Below are positions 1 through 10,364 of a stretch of 64,000 nucleotides of DNA, piece after piece. The notes under the pieces are model-generated. The model was not told the DNA's origin and made no database searches. It saw only the letters and a list, made by a program, of their open reading frames with translations. Source of the stretch: Ariolimax columbianus (lineage: Eukaryota > Mollusca > Gastropoda > Stylommatophora > Arionidae); assembly GCA_036924085.1 (NCBI GenBank), contig JAVGWX010000007.1, positions 102,650,736 to 102,714,735 of the forward strand, read 5' to 3'. The position numbers and the translations under genes were made by a program. Position 1 is the first letter of the stretch, and the number at the start of each line of letters is the position of its first letter.

Positions 1-250
1 GGGGTAATAACACAAACCTCTGACTTTTTGGGGGTAAAAACACAAACATCTGACTTTCTTGGGGTAATAAGTCAAATCTCTGACTTAATTGATGTCATAC
101 GACAAACCTCTGACTTCATTTCAGTTTTTGAGGTAAACTTCTGACATACTTGGGGAGACAAAATTGTCTGACCTTCTTGAGGTTATGGGACAAAACTGAC
201 TTTCTTTCAATTTGTGTGAAAAAACTCCTTTAGGCCATACGTCAAACCTT
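1..250. repeat. Degenerate 30-bp minisatellite, diverged edge
   Basis: Units of about 30 bp recur around the words 'ggggtaata' and 'cctctgactt'. The period equals that of the array that follows, and the first half of the unit resembles it, so this is probably the older, diverged edge of one 30-bp array. No coding signal is seen. Confidence 0.75.
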
Positions 251-251
251 G

Positions 252-402
252 GACATCACATGGTGTAATGATGTAAAATTAGATATCACATGGTGTAATG
301 ATGTAAAATTAGGTGTAATGATGTATAATTAGATATCACATGGCGTAATGATGTAAAATTAGATATCACATGGTGTAATAATGTAAAATCAGATATCACA
401 TG
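252..402. repeat. 30-bp minisatellite, left part
   Basis: About five units built on 'agatatcacatggtgtaatg'. The array stops within a unit at 402, where LINE sequence begins, and resumes at 1741. Confidence 0.9.
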
Positions 403-1740
403 AGAAATTGTACACTGGAAGAGTTAGACCAGTTCTTGAGTATGGCATTGCGGCATTGACAACAGCAGGAAAGGCGAACTTTGATAAAATTAGCAAACTC
501 CAAAACCAAGCCATGAGAGTTATAACAGGAGGCATGAAGTCAACGCCAATTGTAGAACTTGAAAAGATTACAAAACTGCAATCCATGACCGATAGAAGAG
601 ACTGCAGAGCCCAGCAGCAATCAGAGAAACTCCGAAGACTGACTGACCATCCAATGCACCAGAGACTACACAATTTGGGAAATGGGAAACTAAAGCGGAG
701 AAACTTTGCAGAAATAGCCAAAGCAAAGATGCACAAAGACCCCATGAACGCACTAACAGCACCAAAGCCATCCCTACTGTACGGGAGGCAGCATATATCT
801 CCGGAGGTGGTAGAAAATATACCAGGTATTGGAAACAAAAACTGCCAGACTGAAAAAGAAAGAAGAGATACTACCCTGAGCTACATAACGAAAAACTGCC
901 CAAGCATGGACTGGACCCATGCATACACTGACGGTTCTGTAACAAATACAACACAGAACGGAGGGGCAGGAGCATTTCTGAACATACCAAATGGCAGAAA
1001 AATAACACTGTCATTCGCTACTGGAAAATACACAAGCAATTTCAGAGCGAAGGCAGAGGCACTGAGGGCGGCAGTGGAAGAAATGGTGACATGTAAAAGG
1101 AATGAAAGCCATATAGTCCTGCTTACAGATACCTTGGCCGTAGTCACAGCACTAAAAAGCCAGAAAAATACTGAACTTAATGATTTAAGAGCAGTACTCT
1201 GTCAACTTTGCCGGCAGTCCGCACCAAAAAGGGTAGTGGTACAGTGGATTCCATCCCACTGCAACATCCAAGGCAACGAGGAAGCAGACAGACTGGCAAA
1301 AGAAGGTGCAAGACTACCACAACCAGATACTAGTATGACATACGAAGAGTCAAAACGGCTTATTAGAGCTAGATACATGACCAAATGGGAAACCGAACAT
1401 ACTGGCTACACAAAAAACGATGCCTATTACCAGTTGAACAGAAGAGAGCAGGTCGTGGTCTTTAGACTTCGCACTGGCCACAATAGACTGATGTACCACC
1501 TATTCAACAAATTGAAGATAGGTGGCACTGACGAATGCCCGTGTGGTACCGGGAAAATGATCGCTGAGCATTTGCTGCAAAACTGCCCGACATACGAGGA
1601 TCAGAGAGAGCAGATGTGGCCATCCCCAGTGGCAACACTAGACAAGCTCTATGGCAGTGTCGACAGCCTCAGGATGGCCGCTGCTTTTTTCAAAAAAATA
1701 CAGGTTGATGTCTGACTGCGTACGATGAAGAAGAAGAAGA
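403..1740 (+). mobile_element. 5'-truncated I/Nimb-like LINE inserted in a minisatellite
   Basis: A 1.34-kb insert splits the 30-bp array. It starts in the middle of the LINE reading frame, carries the C-terminal part of ORF2, and ends about 25 bp after the stop codon in a short GAA-repeat tail, as expected of target-primed insertion. The word 'agatatcacatg' lies on both sides, but because the target is itself repetitive a target duplication cannot be told from array units. The frame is unbroken, so the insertion is probably young. Confidence 0.85.
408..1715 (+). CDS. LINE ORF2 C-terminal part: RNase H and zinc knuckle
   Basis: This is the C-terminal portion of a non-LTR retrotransposon polyprotein. 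RNase H degrades the RNA strand after reverse transcription. The frame has no host-type start: it opens at the truncation point, and the first codon taken here is TTG. Residues 1-45 are the end of the RT/thumb region (YTGRVRPVLEYG). RNase H follows at about 170-300 with the expected acidic residues in YTDGS (173-177), KAEALRA (216-222), LLTDT (238-242) and NEEADRLAKEG (290-300). A C-terminal knuckle, CPCG..H....C, lies at 377-393. RNase H together with this knuckle points to the I/Nimb group. The reverse transcriptase core and endonuclease are missing. A diverged relative lies at 10200-14065 on the minus strand. Confidence 0.85.
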   Translation: MYTGRVRPVLEYGIAALTTAGKANFDKISKLQNQAMRVITGGMKSTPIVELEKITKLQSMTDRRDCRAQQQSEKLRRLTDHPMHQRLHNLGNGKLKRRNFAEIAKAKMHKDPMNALTAPKPSLLYGRQHISPEVVENIPGIGNKNCQTEKERRDTTLSYITKNCPSMDWTHAYTDGSVTNTTQNGGAGAFLNIPNGRKITLSFATGKYTSNFRAKAEALRAAVEEMVTCKRNESHIVLLTDTLAVVTALKSQKNTELNDLRAVLCQLCRQSAPKRVVVQWIPSHCNIQGNEEADRLAKEGARLPQPDTSMTYEESKRLIRARYMTKWETEHTGYTKNDAYYQLNRREQVVVFRLRTGHNRLMYHLFNKLKIGGTDECPCGTGKMIAEHLLQNCPTYEDQREQMWPSPVATLDKLYGSVDSLRMAAAFFKKIQVDV

Positions 1741-2040
1741 AGATATCACATGGTGTAGTGATGTAAAATTAGTTACCACATGGTGTAATGATGTAAAATT
1801 AGATATCACATGGTCTAATGATGTAAAATTAGATATCACATGGTGTAATGATGTAAAATTAGATATCACGTGGTGTAATGATGTAAAATTAGATATCACA
1901 TGGTGAAATGATGTAAAATTAGATATCACATGGTGTAATGATGTAAGATTAGATATCACATGGTGTAATGATGTAATATTAGATATCACACGGTAAAATA
2001 ATGTAAAATTAGATATCACAGTACATAATTATGTATATCT
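1741..2040. repeat. 30-bp minisatellite, right part
   Basis: About ten more units of the array seen at 252-402, the last two degenerate. Open frames here come only from the repeat. Confidence 0.9.
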
Positions 2041-2394
2041 GTTCATGTCATACCTCTGACATTTTGCCCATCAACTTTGACAATGTGCTAAAGTCTGTCC
2101 TGGTTATCTCAAGATGCACTCTCTATTGTTCACTTCTCTAATGGTATGACTTCCCCTGTTCAGCTGGCATGAATTATCTAGCATACCCATTTTAACTTGC
2201 TGTACAACCACTGTGAAGTACAACATATGACAACCACTGTGTAGCACAATATATGACAACCACTCTGGTAGCTGATACTACATTCAGTCTTTATCAAAGG
2301 AGACACAAATTTGACCTTCCACCATTGTGAATAATGAAAAAGAAAAAAATGTATGTTTTGCCGGACCAGACGTCAGTCTCCTCTCACCACTCCC
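2041..2394. other. Non-coding spacer
   Basis: Mostly unique sequence with three short copies of a 'gacaaccactgtg' word near 2205-2265. No gene is seen. Confidence 0.5.
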
Positions 2395-2611
2395 ACCCTC
2401 TAAATGTATGCCCTATAAATCCCCACCATAAAAATGTATACTGTATAAAATACCACCCTATAAATATGATCTATAAAATACCACCCTATAAATGTCTGTT
2501 CTGTAAAACACAACTCTATAAATGTCTGACCTATAAAATACCACTCTATAATTGGCTGTCCTATAAAACACCACTCTATAAATATGTCCTATAAAACACC
2601 ACCCTATAAAT
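2395..2611. repeat. CCTATAAA minisatellite, block 1
   Basis: Tandem units of roughly 30 bp based on 'ccctataaatgtctg' and 'cctataaaacaccac'. The same family returns at 4237-4492 and 5213-5595, so the three blocks were probably one array before two insertions. Confidence 0.85.
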
Positions 2612-2616
2612 TGTAA

Positions 2617-4231
2617 CAGATCTTAGCTGGGTAGATTTATTAGGGAAAGGATTTTAGACATGTTTTATTCGAGTTAGAAAGAGTGGGAGTAGATCAGTGT
2701 AGCCATTCATTGTTTCTTATAGAATTAAACTAAGAAAGCTAGCCAGTACAGATGTACTGAAATCCGGACATAGAAATATCTGGAATGCATTGCATTGGTT
2801 TCGAAGCCACGCAGATGTTAACCAACGTAACATGGACATGTTTTTGCATAGCGCCTAGATGCCTGTTATAGCGTGATCAGCAGTGACCGTTGAAACCGGA
2901 CATACTATTAACTGGTTTTTTTAAAATCTCGGGGAGATAAACCTAGGTACGAGATCAGAAAACCAGCATCTTTAGCACACCACGTGATCTGGAAAAATCT
3001 GTGGATATACATAGTTAGGAGAGACAAGTCGACATTCATTTGGGCGCTAGCAGCAGAGAGAACAAATCAACATCAATTCGGGAGTGAGCAACGAGGAGAA
3101 CAGGTCCATCTTGAGATAATGGTGAAGAGGAAAGGAGAAAGGGGATCCAGAGCCACAGAGTCTAGAGATAAGTCATCACTCTGGAGAGAGCAGCGGAGAG
3201 AACAGAACTCTCTTGAAAAAGCAGGAGGAGATGAAAGAGGATCCCGACACACACATTCCAGAATCTAGAGACGAGTCATGAGAAAGCAGATAAATTTTGG
3301 AGCACAGAGATAGAGAGAGAGGATTTGACAGACAATATTTTACTGCGAGAGTCCAGATGTTCAGCAGCACATCAAGGAGATAGTTATGACATTGTTTCAC
3401 ATAGCAAGTATTGGAAACAGGTAGGGTAGTGCGCCACGAGGTAAACATCTTTGATATTATTATTCGCATCGCTGCTGATATTATCAGTGTAGAATTCCAG
3501 CAACTTTCTCTCAGCATAGACATGTCTCATAGCAGTAACTACACAGATTCATTCAGTAACTAGTTATTAACCAATTTACCAAGCGTCGGGGATCTCGTCT
3601 GAAAGTTAGACAGATCTTAAAGTGTTGAAGTACATCAACTAGTGACACTTACACTCCCACAAGCAGTGGTTAATAAAATAAGGAACACCTTGTGTTCAAC
3701 GAGGTACCTGAATTGTACACAAGTGTCTTAGCAGAATTATCTCAAGAATCAGCGTCTTAGCAGAATTATCTCAAGAATCAGTGTCTAACAGAAGTATCTA
3801 ACAAGTCCAGCATCTAACTAGAGAGATATTTGACTAACACAGCGATCCAACTCTTCAACGATCACTACAAGCCACCATCGACAAGGAGAACAGGACCACG
3901 GACGAATCACCTGGGCTTTAGAACAAACATGAATCGTCCATTCTGTGGCAATCCACATACGGTTCGCCTATCAAGTTTTAGTTGATCAATCAAGTTTAGT
4001 TTGTATATCAAATTTTTTTTGATCAATCAAGTTTAGTTTGTCAATCAAGTTGTAGTATTTTAGCAAGTGTATGAAAGAATTTGATTTGTAACAAATTTAT
4101 AGTTAGTTGAAATAATCTATTCTATTGTGTTTTTCATTTAAATAGTGTTTCTTAAATTAGTTTGAGTGTGTATATAGTTAGTGCAGACCCTTTTAACCAT
4201 CTGCTACGGTTGCTCAGCCAGCTAGAGCTGC
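2617..4231. mobile_element. Unclassified 1.6-kb insertion with candidate terminal inverted repeats
   Basis: This block separates two stretches of the same minisatellite. It begins CAGATCTTAGCTGG and ends CCAGCTAGAGCTGC, which are imperfect inverted repeats of each other, and it is flanked on both sides by TGTAA (2612-2616, 4232-4236), a possible 5-bp target duplication. No transposase is seen inside. Internal features are a short direct duplication near 3725-3785 and an AT-rich stretch near 3960-4180. It could be a non-autonomous DNA transposon; a solo LTR is less likely because the ends are not TG...CA. Confidence 0.45.
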
Positions 4232-4236
4232 TGTAA

Positions 4237-4492
4237 AATGTCTATCATATAAAACATCACCCTCTAAATGTATGCCCTATAAAAGCCCACCCTATAAATG
4301 TCCACCCTATAAATGTATGTCCTACAAATCCCACATTATAAGTCCCAACCTATAAATGTCCACCCTATAAATGTATGTCCTACAAATCCCACATTATAAG
4401 TCCCACCCTATAAATGTCCATCCTGTAAATGTATGCCATACAAATCCCACATTATAAGTCCCAACCCTATAAATGTCCACCCTATAAATGAT
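4237..4492. repeat. CCTATAAA minisatellite, block 2
   Basis: Continuation of the array, now as a longer compound unit with 'tgtatgtcctacaaatccca' followed by 'cattataagtccca'. Confidence 0.85.
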
Positions 4493-5212
4493 GATAGTTT
4501 GTCCATCACAAGTGATGAAGACCACTCTCTTTGTTCAGCCGTGTGGACAGTCGTATCTCTTGCTGTGACCGCTGAAATGGGTGACTTGCGCGGAGATTTG
4601 GATTAAAGTGAGGGAGAAACTGCGCCTTTTGTAAACCTCACTCACAGATCCTAAGCTACCTTTTGCCAGTGGCAAGACATTCATCGAGACGACTGGAGAT
4701 AGCATAGGATGCAGATTTTGCCTCAGGGTTACCACCGAAGCCTTTCCGTAAACATGTAACCCGCAGGGTAGAAAGGTGGGAAGGCATCTAACGCAGGTTG
4801 TCGTGCCTTTTCGATAACCACAAGAGGTCGTATGGACAACACTCAGCGTGTGAGTGAGTCTGGCATCTCTCCCCAGCTGTATTCAGTTCATCATAGTAGC
4901 ATCTAAAATTCCCACACGCCAAATTCGTGAAGGTGAACCCAGCAGAACTAACCCGTGAGATACGACACAGGTATAACTAGTTTAAGCGTAGCGCCATTCA
5001 GCCGCCGTCCAGACCAGGATAAACGGATGGAAGAAATCACAAAAAAAGAACGAAATAACAAGTCCAGACGGAAAACAACTCCACGTATCCGTGAACACAA
5101 GTGTAAGTCGTCGACTAGTGGGAATTCCAGGCAAATCCGTGGTCTGGCGGTATCCATAATGATCCAAAACAGTAGAGAAATGTAGACTCGCAGCCAGTTA
5201 CGGCGCCATCTT
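4493..5212. other. Second block interrupting the CCTATAAA array
   Basis: About 720 bp of non-repetitive sequence between two array blocks. It contains small open frames on both strands near 4950-5270 but none with a recognisable domain. No clear terminal repeats or tail were found, so its nature is open. Confidence 0.4.
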
Positions 5213-5595
5213 TGCCCTATAAATGTATGCCCTACAAATCCCACATTATAAGTCCCAACCTCATAAATGTCCACCCTATAAATGTAGGCCCTATAAATCC
5301 CACATTATAAGTCCCAACCCTATAAATGTATGCCCTACAAATCCCACATTATAAGTTCCACCGTATAAATGTCCACCCTATAAATGAATTTCATACAAAT
5401 CCCACATTATAAGTCCCACCCTATAAATGTCCACCCTATAAATGTATGTCATACAAATCCCACATGATAAGTCCCACCCTATAAATGTCCACCCTATAAA
5501 TGTATGTCCCACCCTATAAATGTATGTCATACAAATCCCACATTATAAGTCCCAACCTTATAAATGTCCACCCTGTAATGAATGTAAATTCCCAC
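5213..5595. repeat. CCTATAAA minisatellite, block 3
   Basis: Same compound unit as block 2, about seven copies with small deletions. Confidence 0.85.
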
Positions 5596-6775
5596 CTTAT
5601 CTATGAGCACATCCCTAACTGAACCTAGTCATTCTAGTCTTCTACCATGGGGATCTGTTAAAGGTCACCTATTTCTCTTGCTGCTTACAGTTTCTACATT
5701 ACAAGGGTAGCCAGCTGTATTTCCAACCCAGTTTTAATCGGCTCTTACAACATGCATGGCATGTTACAGTCTTACAGTTCAGTACTACTCCTGTAGGCAA
5801 CAAAACACAAGGTTCCAGAAGTTTATATTTGAGACAACAAAACTTGGGGATGTGTTTAAACTGAAAACTAGCAAACTAGAATAACTGGCAATTGAACCTT
5901 GGGCCATTGAATTGAAATTGTGAGTGACAAATAATGACTAACCCAAAAGTTCAGACAAAGCTGAACTCTATCTCAGTCAGTTCTAACAAAGTTGGCCTTG
6001 TTACTAATGTCACTTTTTACCTGATTTCAATCAGGTCAAGAGAAAGTTGGCTAGGTAACGGACAGAGATTATCATCTTTTATTATTGACTTATTATGCAT
6101 CGTTTATTATAGTTCTAAATGATGAAGGGCATGCAAACTTTGTGTATCAAACTGAGGAATTATTCCAAGACTTCTAGCTGAAATTGTGGGTAGAGGTTTT
6201 GTGATCGTACAGAAGGATGGTGGGGGAGATAACAAAACCAGACCTAGCGGTACCCAGTCTGCAATAGGGCGGTCACACATCGTAGTACGTCTTAACTGGA
6301 GGATAACATGTGTACATGGGATGTCATCTTAGGGTCTGTTCTAAATCTACCAATACTGGAATGGCGAGTTGTTCAAAGAAATGTTAGTAGGGGTGTTTTG
6401 TAAGGAAAGGGAGAATGCAGAAATTGACATTTGACGTATTAGTGGTCGGGTTGTACGGAGTGTGAATGCAGTAGGAGAATGTAGGATCACGTGATTAGCT
6501 CTCATCAGCAGCCATGAAAGGAGCGTGGGGCATAGGAAGCTGATAAAAAGTGATATTTTAGAGATTGAAGATCAGATTTGAAAGGAAGGCAGACCCAAAG
6601 TGCTTGTAGAGTTTGTTGTGTTGAGGAGCCTGACATAACTTTCAGTGAGAATGGAACATCGGTAAAACTGAGGTATGCACTCAATTGTCTCTAGCTAACA
6701 CTGATTTACTGACTCAAGCAAGTATCTGTTGAATGCCAGTGAGTCTCAATGTGGTTGGTGTTTATGTCAGAAAAA
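5596..6775. other. Unique spacer without a recognised gene
   Basis: The only open frame of note is 62 codons at 5934-6122 (+), with no recognisable domain, and is probably chance. Nothing else is seen. Confidence 0.5.
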
Positions 6776-7304
6776 GACGTGTAAAATGCTTGTGTCAGAA
6801 GAATGTGTAAAACCCTTGTGTCAGAAGTGTGTGTGTGTGTAAAATCCTTGTGTCAGAAGTGTGTGTGTGTAAAACCCTTGTGTCAGAAGTGTGTGTAAAA
6901 TCCTTGTGTCAGAAGTGTGTGTAAAACCCTTGTGTAAGAGTGTGTGTAAAACCCTTGTGTCAGAAGTGTGTGTAAAACCCTTGTGTCAGAAGTGTGTGTG
7001 TGTAAAACCCTTTTGTCAGAAGAGTGTGTGTGTGTGTGTGTAAAACCTTTGTGTCAGAAGAGTGTATGTAAAACCTTTGTGTCAGAAGAGTGTATGTGTG
7101 TATGTAAAACCTTTGTGTCAGAAGAGTGTGTGTGTAAAACCCTTGTGTCAGAAGAGTGTATGTGTGTAAAACCTTTGTATCAGAAGAGTGAATGTAAAAC
7201 CTTTGTGTCAGAAGAGTGTATGTAAAACCTTTGTGTCAGAAGAGTGTGTGTGTGTAAAACCCTTGTGTCAGAAGAGTGTATGTAAAACCTTTGTGTCCGA
7301 AGAG
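6776..7304. repeat. GT-rich minisatellite
   Basis: Variable units of about 28-36 bp: 'cttgtgtcagaag' followed by a GTGTGT run of changing length and 'taaaac'. Length changes in the GT run explain the irregular spacing. Frames are open through parts of it only because the unit lacks stops. Confidence 0.9.
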
Positions 7305-7950
7305 AACATATTCATTAATTCACAATTCATCAATTTGTCTCTGTGCCCTCTTGTTCTCGTTGGTGGTTGTATTTTGACAAAAAACTTGTTATAGTTTAAT
7401 TTTACCTTTCCTATGATTATCTTATAAATCTGTATTAAGTCACCTCGAATTATTCTCTTTTCTAGACAATGTGGGCTGGTTTTTCTCAGTTTTTCCTCAT
7501 AACTGTAATTCTGGAATCCCACTATCAGTTTTGTCGCTCTTCTTTGTATCCTTTCCAGCATGTTTATATCCCCTCTATGATAAGGACTCTACACCTGTAC
7601 ACAGTACTCCAATCTAGGTCTAACTAATGCTTCATACAGTTTGACTATCACTTCCTTACTCCTATGTTTAATATTTCTTTTTATCATACCTAACATTGCA
7701 CTTACCTTATTCACTGCTACCTGGATTTGCTCACTCACTTTACCTGTATGCTCTATTATAATCCCTAGGTCCCTTTCCTTATCTATCTTTTTAATATTGT
7801 TCTCGCCCATTCTGTAATTACGTTCCATATTGGATCTACCCATGGTACCCATGGGGATGGCTGTACAGTTATCTGTACGTAGGTCACAAAACCAATTGCA
7901 CATCCTAAACATAATAAGTACAGTAAATCCAGAAACAGAAATTTGGTAGA
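7305..7950 (-). pseudogene. CR1-like LINE, ORF2 C-terminal fragment
   Basis: On the minus strand this reads as the end of a CR1/L2-type reverse transcriptase: the fingers-to-thumb segment with RDLGIII and VRPRLEYC, then the C-terminal block LERIQRRATKLI...SYEEKL...LEKRIIRGDLIQIYKI. The frame is broken once, by a TAG at 7589-7591 where this block of the family usually has Trp (V-W-S-P-Y). The fragment is truncated at its 5' end near 7910-7950, and its 3' end abuts the GT-rich array. Confidence 0.8.
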
Positions 7951-8289
7951 ACGGAGGAATGTAGTGGAAGATATAGAAAACCGTAGATCCCTGGGACGAA
8001 TCTGGCTTACAAGAATTGTTTCATTTTCAAAGGTATAATAAAAACCTTTTACATATTTCTTATTCTATTTTGAAAACCACTATTAAAGACGTTTAGCACA
8101 TTGCTCATGACAGTATGTTACTTTGATATCTTCAATACCCAACTGACAGTGTCTAAAACTTGTGCAACAGCTCTTGGTCGGCCACTTAAATGACCGCGAG
8201 GATGAACGGATAATGGGCAGAATGGTTTGTTTGTGTGTGATTTCTTCATGTTTTCCGCTGTTTTTGTCTGTGTACCAATCAGCTACATT
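7951..8289. other. Spacer
   Basis: No feature recognised. Short open frames on both strands (8083-8304, 8162-8410) have no domain. Confidence 0.4.
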
Positions 8290-9480
8290 GCAACACTGGA
8301 GCAAGGGTCAGCCTGGATCCCCATCTCTCAGACATGTTCTTAACATCACCTTCTGTCCGGCAGGGATGCGTCCTCGCCTTTCGGCATTGTTCTGCAGCGC
8401 CATTGATTGAGTTTTCGGGAGATGTATAGTCCAGGAGTCACCATCGGTCAGCAGGAGATATATAGTCCAGAAGTCACCATCGGATAGTTGGAGATGTACA
8501 GTCCAGGAGTCACCATCGGCCAGCAGGAGATGTACAGTCCAGGAGTCACCATCGGACAGTTGGCGATGTACAGTCCAGGAGTCACCATCGGCCAGCAGGA
8601 GATGTACAGTCTAGGAGTCACCATCGGCCAGCAGGAGAGGTACAGTCCAGGAGTCACCATCGGACAGTTGGAGATGTACAGTCCAGGAGTCACCATCGGC
8701 CAGCAGGAGATGTACAGTCCAGGAGTCACCATCGGCCAGCAGGAGAGGTACAGTCCAGGAGTCACCATCGGACAGTTGGAGATGTACAGTTCAGGAGTCA
8801 CCATCGGACAGTTGGAGATGTACAGTCCAGGAGTCACCATCAGACAGTTGGAGATGTACAGTCCAGGAGTCACCATCAGTCAGCAGAAGATGTACAGTCC
8901 AGGAGTCACCATCGGACAGCTGCGTGTAACCGACCTCGACTACCCAGAGGATGCAATCAAACCAGTCTCCTAACCTCAGGCACGGATCACTTGATCACAT
9001 AGAAGACCTTGCTTCGAGATTAGACCTGCGCATCCTTGGTTATAATCCCACAACAGCAGGTATTATTGTGGATGGCAACCATGCCAACTCCACTGAGGAT
9101 TTCATTTACTTGGACAATAAACAAAACTCCAGTTCGCGAAACCACTGTAACATCATTGGAAGAGTGGATACGGCTGCCGCCTCTCTGAACGCCCTGCATA
9201 GAGTCTAGAACCAGCAGACTTTCAATTGAAACCAAGCTACGAGATTACATAACCTGCGTCGCTCCCATCCTGAGGTACGACGAAGTCACCCCACAGATAG
9301 ATCTCGAGAGCACAGACATCACGCTAAACCGCCGCCTTTTGATCATATTTGGACACCTTGTCGTGGATGCCACCGACAACTAACACTTAAAGCATGCCAC
9401 GGACATCAAGGGTGAAAGGCCAACCTCTCCGGCATGGTCCCCTCTATATATCCATCCACACACCACCTGGTTAAGTTCAA
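8290..9480 (+). pseudogene. RTE-like LINE reverse transcriptase relic split by a minisatellite
   Basis: The first part (8290-8420) encodes the RT block S-V-R-Q-G-C-V-L-A. After the 36-bp array the same domain continues with VTDLDYPEDA at 8926-8955, a mutated YADD active site in which A became P and the first D became E. Downstream, shifting frames give TEDFIYLDNKQ, RVDTAAASLNALHRV and LSIETKLRDYITCVAPILRY, matching the YLGS and thumb region of RTE-like elements. Many stops and frameshifts make this an old, dead copy. The repeat lies exactly between two RT blocks and was therefore born inside the gene. Confidence 0.8.
8420..8925. repeat. 36-bp minisatellite grown inside an RT gene
   Basis: About 14 units of 36 bp, built on 'gagatgtacagtccaggagt'. 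Each unit is 12 codons and keeps the RT frame (EMYSPGVTIGQQ), so the frame 8488-8973 runs through the whole array into VTDLDY. Both strands are open, which is a property of the unit. Confidence 0.95.
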
Positions 9481-10130
9481 TCATCGTGAACATAAATTAG
9501 CCGTGCATTATGTTACAAAGGTCAGCCAAACACTTTACAATTATTCTTCATTTCAGTGTAACGAGTCAGCCAGACTCTGCACATTTTATGTACACACGCA
9601 AGTGGTTTAACAGTCGATGTCAACGTGCCACACAAAAACGCTCTTCGGTGTGGCAACAAACGACAACATCACCCAAACAAACAAAAAACAACACACCAGG
9701 TCCAGTGACGTATTGGACATCTGTCATCGATACGGTCCAATGACTGCCTCGTCGTCGTTCACATCGAACACAACAACTGAAAATCGACACATTTACAATT
9801 TAACAAATATAATGTAATAAATATAATGTAACTAATATAATGAAACAAATATAATGTAACAAATACAGAGCGAAGACCGGAAATGAAAAATCTCAGTTCG
9901 CATGAGTTGGCTGAGTAAGCAAAGTTGACTTGTATTTGATGTGTGCCAGCCACTCTAAGATCTTCTCTGGGGTCAGCTCATTTCCTGACCCTGCTTTCAT
10001 CAAGGCCTGAAAGGCAACAACCAGTCTATATTTGACAGCTCTCAGTTTCCTTTTGCGCCCCCCCCCCCCACCCCAAACCCCCTCAATGTTGCGATTTTTA
10101 CTTTCTAAAGCCACATTCTAGAAACGTAAC
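9481..10130. other. Spacer with a short AT-rich repeat and a C run
   Basis: Near 9800-9870 a 12-16 bp 'aacaaatataatgta' word repeats four times. A run of 10 or more C lies near 10060. No gene is seen. Confidence 0.45.
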
Positions 10131-10199
10131 TCTTTTCATTGGTTAAGGTCAGGAAAATGTGTTTATTGGCGTGCAGGTGGAGGCCAAATATTGTTTCGG

Positions 10200-10345
10200 G
10201 TTTGCATTATATGGTCTCATGTATTTTGGTTCGGCTGTTTATGACGACATTTGAATTTTAATTCTTCAAAGCTTTGATCTGGCAACCCAGATCTGTCAAC
10301 CCAGATGCTCCGTGTCCTTAGGTAGGAAATAGTCTTCTTTAACAT
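10200..10345 (-). pseudogene. Nimb-like LINE, extreme C-terminus beyond the inserted element
   Basis: On the minus strand, 'ctacctaaggacacggagca' and what follows align by eye with the sequence after the zinc knuckle of the copy at 403-1740. It is separated from the rest of the same LINE (11036-13260) by the element at 10365-11035, which implies the element inserted into the LINE. Confidence 0.5.
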
Positions 10346-10364
10346 CTTTCCATGGGACGATGAC

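Noticed and set aside
8448..8876. 142-codon minus frame with MVTPGLYIS repeats
   Set aside because: Reverse strand of the 36-bp array; the plus strand continues into RT motifs and is the original coding strand.
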